The notes under the pieces are model-generated. The model searched no databases. It had not been told where the DNA came from and saw only the letters and a list, made by a program, of their open reading frames with translations. Both the position numbers and the translations under genes were made by a program. A DNA stretch of 64,000 nt. It comes from Echinarachnius parma. Taxonomy: Eukaryota; Echinodermata; Echinoidea; Clypeasteroida; Echinarachniidae. Shown in pieces: positions 42,250-54,300 of the stretch. How positions within the stretch are numbered: the stretch's first letter is position 1; every line of letters begins with the position of its first letter. Location of the stretch: the NCBI GenBank assembly GCA_037951105.1, contig JBAMJV010009017.1, positions 62,001 to 126,000 on the forward strand. Reading direction: 5' to 3'.

Positions 42250-45110
42250 ATGAAGAATGTGATGTCATTACTTTGGTGCTTTATTCTGATTGTGTAATTA
42301 AGAGACTGACAATGTGACGAGGCTGTAACTGTATGATTTAGATAAAGTGCAACGTTTAAACACACAGGAGCAGTGGAAAAATACACGGGGGCTCAGGGAG
42401 AATTAGCCCCAGAAATAGTGGCGTAGCGTGGTCAGACTGATTGGGGGCACACTTTTCAAAATTATTGGGGAGGGGGCACCAAAGATGCCAAGTAGTACGT
42501 TTTTGCCCTATTTAGTACGCTTTTCTGATGTAAATACGGCAGTACGTTTTCTAAGAAAAAAATACGTTTTTGAAAAACACCTTTTAGTAATGGTCGGAAA
42601 AAGGCAAACAGAATTATGTTGAACCCTGATAAACAATTACTTAAGTAACATGTTTTAAACATAACACAAATAAACAAAACAAACTCATAAAAATGCTGTG
42701 TGATCGAATAAACCAACTTTTATATTAACGCAAACGTAATGAGTATTTTTGCTGCCCAATTTGGCTTCCCCCCAAAATATGGGTTTTTTTAACCTCTAGA
42801 GGTTGGCTGCTCTGAAAATACTCTTTTTTTTGGTTAAAAATACTGTTTTGAACCTCTCAGAATACTTGTTTTGGTTTGTGAAGGTTGGCATCTCTGGGGC
42901 ACCCCCCTCCCCCATAGCTACGCCACTGCCCCAAAATGCCCAAAAGAGCCCCCATAAGTTTGAGTAGCTGCACCTGCATAGGAGTTATGTAGGTGCAGCT
43001 TGGTATGTTCTGGAAATGTTGGAAACTGGTTGTTGATTAAACATTTTGAGATGACAGACATTAACAAATTTTTGTTGGTTAAAACAAATCTTGGATTGTT
43101 AAAACTGATGTAAAGTTCATTTACCAATACCAGTATTCAAACTATATTGGATAATAGAGTTACTGTAAATACTTTTGTATCATACATGTTGTTAAAGTTG
43201 GCAGGAAAAGAACTGTTTATCATGGTAAAAATCATAAGTGTTAAGATCTTGCGTTGTATTTTCAAATGATGAAATACAATGGTGAATCACTGTGGAACAA
43301 TTTAATTGGCTATCATTTTAAAAATCATGCTCAATGTATGCTTCAGTTAATTGTATGTGCTATTTCATGGTAATTTTACTTGCCAAGTATTGTTTTTCCA
43401 TTCTATGCAGCAAATTTTTTGTTTAATTATGTTGCTTGAATAAATCACAATCATTGAAGTGAACATTGATCAAAGATGGAAAATAAATCAAAAAATTCCT
43501 CATGATTGCTGAACTGCCTACCGAATTACTGCAAAATAAATTCAAGCATTACCTTAAAGCTCCAAGTGATTTTGGTTGAATTTTACTAAGTTAATGGCTC
43601 ACTTTAAGTGGCAGAAACAAGATTATATCATGCTTTCTATTGTTTTGTTGGAACATACTTTTCATCCAATATGTATGAGCCAGAAAGGTAATTATGGTTT
43701 CAAATTACTTGTTTCTTGTTTGATGCTCATCTTTATTTCTATTTTCATATAATTATTTATTTTGTACAACATGTATATGATTGTAATAATGGATAACAAG
43801 GAGATAGTGAATAATGGTTCTAGTTTTCCTAGTTCAGGATCTTCAATAATTATGCATGAAATGTATAGTCCGGTCTCCATTATAACCTTTTTTTCAGGTG
43901 GCCCATTTTAGTGACCCAAAAATGAAATTTACCGGCCTGAAAAAAGCATTTCTTAAATGTTGTGCCCTGTACGAATATTAGTTCTTCCAGATTATCCATC
44001 AATCAAGATGTTCACTGAAATTTGAATCTGAAATAACTGGGTTATTTCCAGACAAAGAAATGATTGGCTTATGATCCATTGTGTTCAGAATCCCTCTCAT
44101 TGGTTATTGCATCATACAGATCATCTTAAACAAGACATTCTACAAAAAAATATTATTTATTCTTTAATATAATGATAATTATTGTTAAGCATTAATTTTG
44201 TTTTTATGCAAGTATTATTTTAATATTATGTACTTTTTTAATTCTTGCCATTTTAATGTTTTAGTTTTTGAGTTATGTAAAATAACATTAATTGTTCTGC
44301 ATTCAAACAATTATGAATTATCAATGTTATTGTCAAATTTATTTTGTGGAATTGGTATGTTTATTTTCTTGTTCATGTTCTTCCAAAATAGTATTAATTT
44401 TGTGTTTTATGCCTTATTTATTTTTTGAAAATAGCGTCATATCTTGCAAACGATTGTTCCAAGTTGCCTAGAAAAAAAAATTGAACCTTATATAAAAATT
44501 TTCCATTTATCAACATGTAATGGAAGTTGATGAATGTTTAAAATGTATGGATAATTTATCCTTATTCATTTTATGTTATGTTACTTGTATGAGACAGCAG
44601 GAGAGCAGGCATTTGTATGACTTTCATGGGACTGTAAGCGTAATCTGATTTTTCCTTTGCTTCATTAACTCAGATGAATATGCACTGAAAATTGAAATAT
44701 GTTGGCATTTGTGACTCTGCCTTGTGGCATAGAATCTTAATAAGCCAAGTAAAACTAAAATGCCTTTTGATTTGTAACTCTTCCATTATTCATTTAACCT
44801 TTGAAGTGCTTAGACTGTTAATTTGAATTTGAAAGTGCTTGCTAATTGGTTGTAATTTATTTTAGTACTAATCTTCTCGTAAGATTTTATGCAAAAACAG
44901 AATGGTGTGTATATAAATTGAAATAAAACAGTTAACAAATTATTCAAATCTTGATAAATGTTCTTTTTTAATAGTTTGTCTTTTTTTGTAAAACACATAG
45001 AACACATGCATATAAGATACATGGTATATGGTAGGTAGTGGATATTAAATCATTGGATGGATTGAAAGATGAATGGATGATGGATAGATGGATGGGATGA
45101 TGGATGGACC
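42250..45110. other. Intergenic, low-copy repeats, no gene
   Basis: 42400-42930 starts near agtggcgtagc and ends gctacgccactg, an inverted pair suggesting a ~0.5-kb mobile element; similar ends occur near 13910 and 48373. About 43557-43615 shares aagtgattttggttgaattt-type text with 61375-61425. AT-rich otherwise. Short GGAT repeats appear from 45050. Confidence 0.45.
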
Positions 45111-45922
45111 CTAATCCCACTGGGTTATTTTGGTCACTTGAGTCCACTGGGGGGGGGGGGGGGGGGGGGGGGGGCCTTTTTGGCCCCCCCTCAAATCTCG
45201 GCAATGAATGGACCGATCGACTCGAAAATTGGCACACATGTAAAACAAGTCAAGTAGAATAAGAATTTAAAAAAAAAAAAAAAATTGGACAATTATTTTT
45301 TTTTTTATAATTAATTACAATTTTGAATATGCAAATTTTTGACGATTTTTGGAAAAAATTGGGATTTTCATCTAAAATCAAAAGAAATTACAGGATTTCT
45401 TCAGGTTTTCTGTAAAAATACCTTCAAATGATGTTATTCATCATATCCATGTTGTTTATGGTGATAAAATATATCACTAATTTGCATAAATATGCAAATT
45501 AGTATTCCCGGATTTATCCACATTGTTTTCATTCTTATGTATTTTATTGTTTTTTTGGCGTTGTTTTTTTTTTTTTTTGGAAGAATTTATCTCTGAAGAG
45601 TATGACTTCAACTAATAACAAAGAAATAATCCAAATTATAATTAAAAGCAACAATTATAACAGATCTGGAGTTTACAACATCGGATATAGGAATTACATA
45701 GAAACCTGTACAAAAGTTACATTTTTTTGTGACGGACGAGCAATTATCAACCTCTAAAATCAGTTCTACAGGTCCGATCGGGGTGAATTATATATCAAAA
45801 CATGCGGGAGACTTGAGAGAAAATAGTCATGAAGTTTGAACGCGAAATTCCAAGCGGTCTAGTTGCACGACAAAAAAAAACACAGGGGGGGGCCTAAAAG
45901 GCCCCCCCCCAGTGGGATTATG
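45111..45922. mobile_element. 0.8-kb element with G/C-run ends inside GGAT repeats
   Basis: taatcccactggg on the left and cccagtgggatta on the right are inverted. Next to them lie a 26-base poly-G run (45149-45174) with ggcctttttggcc, and ggcctaaaaggcc with C-runs at 45891-45911. Both outer flanks are GGAT/GATG repeats, so it appears to have inserted into the microsatellite. Confidence 0.65.
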
Positions 45923-45926
45923 GTTA

Positions 45927-45963
<37 letters not shown>

Positions 45964-46625
45964 AAGGGGATGGGTGGATGAAAAGTCGATGGAGGTGGAT
46001 GGATGGATGAGTGGATTGATGGATGGGTGGAAGCATGGATGGAAGAATGAGTGGATGGGTGGAAGCTTGAATAAATTGATGGATGGATAGAAGCATGGAT
46101 GGATAGATGGATGGATGGATGGATGGATGGATGGATGGATGGATGGATGGATGGATGGATGGATGGATGGATGGATGGATGGATGGATGGATGGATGGAT
46201 GGATGGATGGATGGATGGATGGATGGATGGATGGATGGATGGATGGATGGATGGATGGATGGATGGATGGATGGATGGATGGATGGGTGGATGAATGGAT
46301 GGATGGATGGGTGGATCGATGGATGGATGGATGGATGGATGGATAGATGGATGGATGGATAGATGGGTGGATGGATGGATGGATGGATGGGATGGATGGA
46401 TGGAGGGGTGGATGGAGGGAGGGATGGATGGATGGATGGATGGATGGATGGATGGATGGATGGATGGATGGATGGATGGATGGATGGATGGATGGATGGA
46501 TGGATGGATGGATGGATGGATGGATGGATGGATGGATGGATGGATGGATGGATGGATGGATGGATGGATGGATGGATGGATGGATGGATGGATGGATGGA
46601 TGGATGGATGGATGGATGGATGGAT
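45923..46625 (+). repeat. GGAT tetranucleotide microsatellite
   Basis: Degenerate at 45923-46105, then almost pure GGAT/ATGG to 46623, interrupted at 46286-46430. It produces long Met-Asp-Gly-Trp and Ile-His-Pro-Ser open frames on the two strands, which are not genes. Confidence 0.98.
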
Positions 46626-46686
46626 AAGTTGATTGGTCATGATCCAGCCTATAAAATAAGAACAACAACAACAACAATAATAAATA

Positions 46687-47010
46687 TTTTTGGCGGGACG
46701 AGCTCGTACTCCGATCCCACGCGCGAGGCTTGGATTCCAGGCCGTGTACGTGTCTATTGTTGTCTTTGTCGAGCTGTTAAAATGTAAGTATTGGTAAATA
46801 ACACTAGATTAATATTAAGACAAGAATCTAATGAAATAAACAGTCGTTATTCAATGCGCAGGTCTGACGACTAAGTTATAAAAACAAAGGGACACTCTTG
46901 TCTTCTTGATCTGGCGGGTTTCGCCACGGCACAGGATACTGCGACCGGGCCTGGGGCCCGAGCTGGGCGCGCCAGGCCTGTGGACCTGGCGGGACGTCGG
47001 CGCTGCATCA
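46687..47010 (+). promoter_or_regulatory. Candidate promoter and 5' UTR exon of gene 2
   Basis: This is a locally GC-rich island after the microsatellite. TTTGGCGGGA at 46689-46698 fits the E2F consensus. Further GGCGGG motifs lie at 46913 (inverted pair ggcgggtttcgcc) and 46988 (with gacgtcg). TATAAAA occurs at 46877. aat|gtaagt at 46784 could end a non-coding first exon spliced to 48068. The start site is not determined. Confidence 0.5.
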
Positions 47011-48067
47011 GCCATCATCACACAATTCTAGGTTTTGCATCAGCTGCTCTTCAACGACAATCCACTTTTATTAGACTATTGTTCTCTATACTTACAAACG
47101 AAATTTCATGCAAATATTTATAATGTATGCACTGTTACTGTTACTGTTACTTTTAGCTAGGGAGTATCATCATCTATTAAATTAAAAAGACAAATAAAAA
47201 AAGTCACTTGTTAACTTAATCAAGTTATGAATTATATAATACAGGCTAGTTTTGCCGAAGTCTAACTCTAAGATTAAGAAGACTAGGTTTAGTAGGTAAT
47301 AATAATAAGTAATCCCATTGTTGGTTCATCTGGACATTCATCAAATTCAGATTACAGAAATACTTATTTTATCAACCCTTATTTCAGTTTTTGCACATGT
47401 CAACAAAGTACTACTAAGTACTAATACTAGTTCTAACTAGAATTAGAAAGTAGAAGTCTAGATCCCTTCTAGAGCACTAAGTCAAGTGTACTCCTTCCCC
47501 AAAGAATAACTGTTGACAATTTTTCAAAAGTCACAATGACGTTCTGATTTAAATGTAAATGTAATCAAAACTGAATAAAATTCACGGATTGCTTTTATCA
47601 ATACCAAATAGTAAATCCAGATTAGCAAATGGCTGATGATGAGGTGCCCACTTTCACTTTCAGCGATATATCTTCTTTTTTGGTGTCAACCTTTTATTAT
47701 TATTATTATTATTTATTCGACCAAAAAGCACAATACAATGTAAAATACAACACAACTATATATGCACAAATTACAAAAATACAAGTTACAAGACAGAAGA
47801 AAATAGTTAGAACTTAGAACTATGAAGCAGTGTGTGGGTCAGGGTTCACAAAAGTAAAGTACATTACTGTTGCCCTAGGGCATGTGAACCCTCACACACT
47901 GGCTCCAGAAGATGCAGCATTACGGAACATAAATAACAATTAATGTATACCTATATACCAACGTCCATATTTAGCTAAATATACTACCACATATAATAGA
48001 AAATGCATCTAGATGAAATGATTATATCAATTATTTAAACTGTTAATCCATGATTTGTCTTTGCCAG
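47011..48067 (+). other. Putative 5' UTR intron of gene 2
   Basis: It holds a TTATTATT run and a reversed retroelement-like end at 47695-47930 (tattcgaccaaaaagcaca). No exon supported. Confidence 0.4.
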
Positions 48068-48074
48068 CTTGACC

Positions 48075-48334
48075 ATGGGAAGAATATTTCAGACTAGCAC
48101 CCCAAGGCGAAGCCAGAATGCCCTCCGGACTCTTCTCCCAATGAAGATGAAAGCCAAGTTTGGTGACAAGCAGAGAGACAAGGCCAGCTACCAGGCATTC
48201 TACAATGTGCAGAAGACAAGGATATCGGCACGGTACCCCTTCCTGCCTAGCAACCAGATAGAGAGGAGGATCAAACAGCTGTGGGAGAATACATCCGCTG
48301 AGAAGAGGGCAACATTCTGTTCATCACTGTCAGG
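48075..48334 (+). CDS. Gene 2 exon 1 (coding): HMG-box-like N-terminus
   Basis: Acceptor tttgccag at 48067, then seven bases and ATG. Donor CAGG|gtatgt. It reads [20 protein letters not shown] and then the HMG-like helices. Two bases are carried out. Confidence 0.82.
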
Positions 48335-51300
48335 GTATGTATTACATCATTCCCCCAAGCAATGGCCTTGAGTCAGTGGCGTAGCTATTGGGGGGACATG
48401 AGAGGATTAGTCTGACCATGCTACCCCACTGCCTAGAATTGTCTGACTGAGGGGGGAGGGGGCAGCATGCAAATAATTGTTTTCCTTTACATGTTAAAAG
48501 ATTTTATCATAATGAATGTTGCTGGCACAATTGTTGGTGCTACTCAAAGTGCCACTCAAATTTAGGAAAGAGTCCAACCATTTCTGAATTCATCTCAAAG
48601 CAAATATAGATATTGCAGGCAAGCTCTAACAGTAGCCAGAAATGTTTGTTTTAATGTGCCCTAGAAATGTAATTGCATTGATAGCCTCCAGGAAAAAAAT
48701 TCATGGATTTTCAATCAAACTGTCTTCTCATGAAATGCATGAAAACATCAAATAAATAACTAATATTTCTTCTTTCTTTATGAATGTTTATGTTTCATTT
48801 TCTTATACATCCAATTCCATTATTCTTTGGCGAAATTGCTAGGCTATTATAATTTATAATTATAACTAAAAGATTATGAACACTAATCCAATCCTTTACA
48901 CTAACCCTAATACACGTTATCAATTGTATGATGCACCTCTTGACCCCCGGGAATAGTGCGTCATGGTTGGGTCATTTACCACAACATGTTTTACGCAGGT
49001 ACCGTCAAGGCAACCCTTGGTCCGTCACATGACGAAAGGGGTGTGTCATTGTCGAGTCAGTTTACCCGTCATGGTTCGTCAAAATCAAGAGATGGTGCGT
49101 CACAAAAGTAACTGTATGATCGGTCATTTTAGTTGAATGGTCCGTCAACATTTTGACACGGGTGCATCATGGTATACCGAAATCCGACTTACATAGTCCA
49201 ATGACGCACCATTCCCGGGGGTCATGAGGTGCGTCATACAATTGATAAGTGTATAATCTTATAACCTAAACCTAATCCAAACTCAAACTGCAACCCAAAT
49301 TTCCACTGAAGTGATAATATGGAATAAACCCACAGAATATCTGTCAGAATGAGATCAAATGCCTTGTAACTGGGCTCATGTTCTTGTCTTACCATGGCTG
49401 TCAACAATTAACAATCCCATTTGTGCCATGCCCCATCATATTAGGGCCCATATTCCTTTAACCATGTCCTTTGAAAATTAACAGAAATATAATAATGCCT
49501 TTTTAAAAAGTTTAATGACCCATTTTTCTATTTTGATTGTAGAACAACACCTGTGAAGTCTCCATTCCGTGGGACCATTTTGAAAGGTCTGCTGAAGAGG
49601 GCTGGATGTTCGGGCTTTCGGGCTGATCCTCAGAGACCAGAGCCTAGTGTTCCTGTCTTAGCATCACCTCCCAGTATCAGATTGCCTGCCAAAGCAACAC
49701 ATGGTATCCTAAGGTGGGTCAGCACTTGAATTTTTTTATTGTGATAATAGAGAGAAATATGCCACACTAATTACAGAAAATACATTTAGAAGATCTATGA
49801 CACATGTATTCAAAAAAGATTTTACATTGATTTATTTCCGCATTAAAAAAATTACAACATGATCACAATTTCTTACAAACATTCCTATTTCAGTAGATGA
49901 TCCATTTTAAGATACACATCTAGTCCTGTAGGCATACTGTTTTTGTCATAAATTCATATTGATCATTAATGGTCATATTCACTTCCAGATACAGTTTGCA
50001 GGAGTTACCTTTCAAGGTATTGTAACACAAACTCAGTTTGTTCAAGGTAACCTAAAACCCATGCTTCCTCCATTCTAGCATTACATTGTTGCTTTACATT
50101 AGCTTTACAATGTTGTCCATCTGACATTGATTTAACAACAGTCTTCATTTGCTCTTTCCATTGAACTGTTTTACAGGAGCAGTGAAAAGAAGCGCACCTT
50201 GACTCCTAGAGTGAGTTTCAGACTGGACGGTGAATCCTTGCCTTCCCCAATTCCTGTCTACAACCAAGCAAAGCGATCTCTTGCCAGCAGATACCTTGAG
50301 CACAATGATGCAGAAACCGGTAGGATCACTGAACCTACCAATACTGCTGAATGCAGCAAAGGAAATCAACCTATTCAGCAACATATTCGGGCAAATGGAA
50401 CCAGTTCTGACTGGAATGGAACTGGATCAAGGCAGATCCTTCCAGCTAGAGATGGACAAACCGTGGATGATGTCTTATCTACTGCTGATGTGAACATAGT
50501 GATGCCGGCTTTTAACGATGATGGTGGGAATACGGGTAGCAAGGTGATGGAGGACGGCCATGAGATCCTCAGTGATGACATCAGACAGTGTCCTGGTGAG
50601 AAAGATAGTAGCACACTTACCAGTCCAGGTCCTTTGGAGAAAGTCCTCAACACACCAACTAGGCAATCGCGGCGGGCTGCTGCATTTGCAGCCAAGGCCA
50701 AAATCAGGAGTCCACAGATAACACAAATTAAGGAAAATCAAAGTGCACCCAAAAGAAAGCAGACTAAAATTACACAGTATTCACCAAGTGTTGCTATCAT
50801 CCATCGCTTGAAGAAGACGGAGTTATCGTGGGAAGAAAAGCAGATGTACGAGTTCCAGGATGATGACAAGCCTTCAAAGAGCTTCAATGACACTGGAACT
50901 GACGGTCTGCTAACAGAAAAAAAAGTAATTACAAGGAACAGATTGCCAAAATCTCAAGCTCCCGTAGAAAAGAATCCTGAGGAATACAACTTGGACAGTA
51001 GCGTCAACAAATTTGTGTTCAGTCAAGACAGTCAATCTCCCTCTCAAACACGCCCCTCGGATTTGAAGAAGTCAAAGAAAAAAGGGCAAGGAATTTCTGA
51101 AGGTGGCTCATCATCGTCAGGAAAGAAACGAGGTAGACCAAGGAAAGAAGCTAAAGCTGCAGAGAACTTGTCACAGGAACTTGAACCTCCAAAGAAACGA
51201 GGTAGACCAAAGAAAAATACTGCAAGTGCAGCACAAATAGAAAAGAAGAAAGGACAACCTACTGCCTACAAGGATTCCGCAACAACAGAAATGACTCTAG

Positions 51301-54300
51301 AAGAAAATGGCACGTCAGCTTCACAAAGGAAAGATGGCACTGAGAACAGGGATGACTTGGTGATTGCAGAGAACACTAAGGAACATGTGCCGTGGATGGT
51401 CAGTGCTCACCCATCAAGTTCTTCCGACGAGGCTGATGAAGTCGAGGATGACCTTGATGATGACGAGTCTGATGTTGCCTTGTATCAGCATTACCAACTG
51501 GAGTCTGAGGAATCCAGTGCAGCAACCTCGGCCACTCAGGAATCCAGTGCACCAACCTCAGCCACTCAGGAGTCTGTGGGAGATATCAGCAGCCAGAAGG
51601 TCTGCGCAGGGTTTGAGGCATTCTGTAGCAACGTTCTGTTGAGCCATGAGAAGACAGCATCCCTCAGCGTTGAGTCTCTTCTGTCAGTGTCCCCTGCCTC
51701 ATCAGACTTCATTCCTTCATCAACTTCTGCAGACACCCCAGAGGCAAGCTTTACTTTATTTGTCTTTCTTATCCAGTAATATTCTTATTCAAGTTCATGT
51801 TCATACTGCGCATACAACTTTGGTTCATATGACATGTATGGTGAATCTGTTATCACCGTTCAAAGATAATCAAGATAAAAGTTTGTACAATTATTCAATT
51901 TGTTTTGTTGGCTAACACATGAAATTCAGTTTGTTTCTATTTCAGAGAATAATCCTTAAATTCCATAATTATCATCACAAAATACTCCAGATGGATGTTG
52001 ACCTTAATTCAGTTCAATTTAATTTGCTCTATACTGTCCATGATATTGACATGCCTTTCCAGTTCCATGATATGCAATTAATTTATACACAAATACTATA
52101 CACATTTGAATCATTCATTATGTTCATTAACATTTCAATTTCCTTTTCATTCTTTTTTGTACTCCTTTCACCCAGGTTCCACTCATCCAAGAAGACTTCC
52201 TGCTATGTCCAGGTTCCATCCCCAACAGAGTGTCTTCTCTGGCAAATTTTGCTGGGAGTCAAAGAAATCTTGAGTTGGATAGTCCAATGCCAAGCCCACT
52301 GTCCAGGAAGCAGAAGATGAGATTGCAGAATGGAGACTGCTCTGAATCGTCTCAATCTGATGCAGAGGACCACATCGAGGCAACTAAAGAAGGTCCATAC
52401 AATTTTTGTTTGACTCTCCACCTAGCTATCTGTCAATTTTTTTTAGTTATAACTCTCCCTGCCACTCAACCCCCCATCTCCTTGTTCATCAAAGACACAA
52501 CTAGACTGATTGTACCCACCTCAAATGTTTTATTGTAAGAGATTTTGATAATTTTCCCCAAAGATTTGGAATTGTATCCCACAGACAGAATATAAGAGAA
52601 CTTAATTGAATCCATTACTATGTTTATAACATTACTTTCCCCCTTCATTCATCAAAAGACACTATTAGACTACTTGTACCCACCTCAAATTTTGTTTACT
52701 GTAAAAGATTTGGATTATGTACCCCAAAGATTTGGAATAGTATCTCTCACAAATATAAGAACCTGGATCCCTTACTATGTTAAACACACTTAAATATCAA
52801 TTTTTTAATCGTTTACCCTCCCGCGCCCCCTTTGTTCATTTAAAGACAGTACTAGACTGATTGTACCCAACTCAAATTGTGTTAAATCTGGTAAAAGATT
52901 GAAATTAAATTCCCCAAAGATATGGAATAGTATCCCACTGAGAACTTTAATCCATTCCTTTGTTTAAAAATACACTTGAAGACCTATTTGGGTTTTTTTT
53001 TGCAATTGATGCAGTAATTAAGTGAATTTAATGTAAGCTTTTAAGTTGTGATTGTAGAATTGTATTTTCTTTGTTTTATGAGTACTTTGATGTGCATGAA
53101 TAGCGTATGGTAGTATAAATGACAGATTTTATTATCATTCATTTATAATCAGATGGAACATCCAGGAAACCTGACAGGCGGAGCACCAGCAGAAAGAGGA
53201 AGCAAGTTGGAGGTGCATCTACCAAGACAGACCCCCTGATGAAGAGTCCGCTGTATGCCGGAGATGTTAACAAGCCGGAGAGGACAAGGGGAAGGAAGGT
53301 GGCAAGGGCGAAGGAAACTGCCCCAAATGATGCTGCTCCACATCAGGAAACTGGTGAGAATATCAAGAGCAAACCCCATCGCCAGAGGGAAGGAGTGGTT
53401 GAAGACGGCTGTTTGAATGTAGCTGACATAAGATGTGATGAGGGCTCCCAGCTGCTTGTTGGGTGGAATCACCCAAGTGGATCACCCATCACAGAGGAAG
53501 CAGAAGACTCGCCTCATCGTACAACAAGGCAGACATCCAGAGGACAACTTGAGAAGCTTACAAGATCTGTATTGTCAGAGTTGAAAAGTGACTCAAAGAA
53601 GAACAAGGTTTGGGGTGACAAAAATGTACGCAGAGAAGCAGAAAAGCCTCCGCAGCGAACCGAGGAGATTTCCAGAAAGTGCCCAGTAAAGCTTGAGAAG
53701 GCTCAGAGATATGATCGGCGTGGTGGCAAGCTGAAACCAGATCTGTTGGTTGGCAGGAAGCAACCTTCGGGGCTCCAGGATGGGGCAGAGGAGATGGACG
53801 ATGTGGAAGAGAGGACAACGGAACAGCAGGACCTTTATGCAGAGGAGGATGATAACGGCGATGTCGCAGGTAAAAGAAATTATATATATTCTTTCAAATT
53901 TTGTTTTCTGTTTAGATTTCGGATTTCAGATTCATTCAACTCTTTGAGGACTGGTCCCCAAAATACTTGGAATCATAGGGTCTATGGATAATGCATGTTA
54001 TAGCAAAGTCAATGGGCCGTATGCATAAAACGTAGCAATTGCTTATAAGCAATTGCTTCAAGCACAAGCAAGAGCTTGTCAAGCAAAAGATCAAGTTCAA
54101 GCAATTGCTTGATTTCGTATGCATTATAAGCTTTTGCTTGTGCTGAAACCTTATGCTTACACTGCCTAAGCAATTGCTTACGTGTTGAACAAAGCATCGT
54201 TACGGTTGTGCGAACATCGCACTGCATGACAACAAAGGGGATTCGTAGTGTATGCAAACGTCGTGTAGTCCCTTGCATAGCAGCTTTCCCTGGTCGTGCC

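Noticed and set aside
45859..46787. Long open frames of Ile-His-Pro-Ser and Met-Asp-Gly-Trp repeats on both strands
   Set aside because: They are direct translations of the GGAT microsatellite in every frame, with no splice context or non-repeat domain.
47629..47817. ATG frame MADDEVPTFTFSDI as the gene 2 start
   Set aside because: It runs into a TTATTATT microsatellite and has no in-phase donor to 48068.
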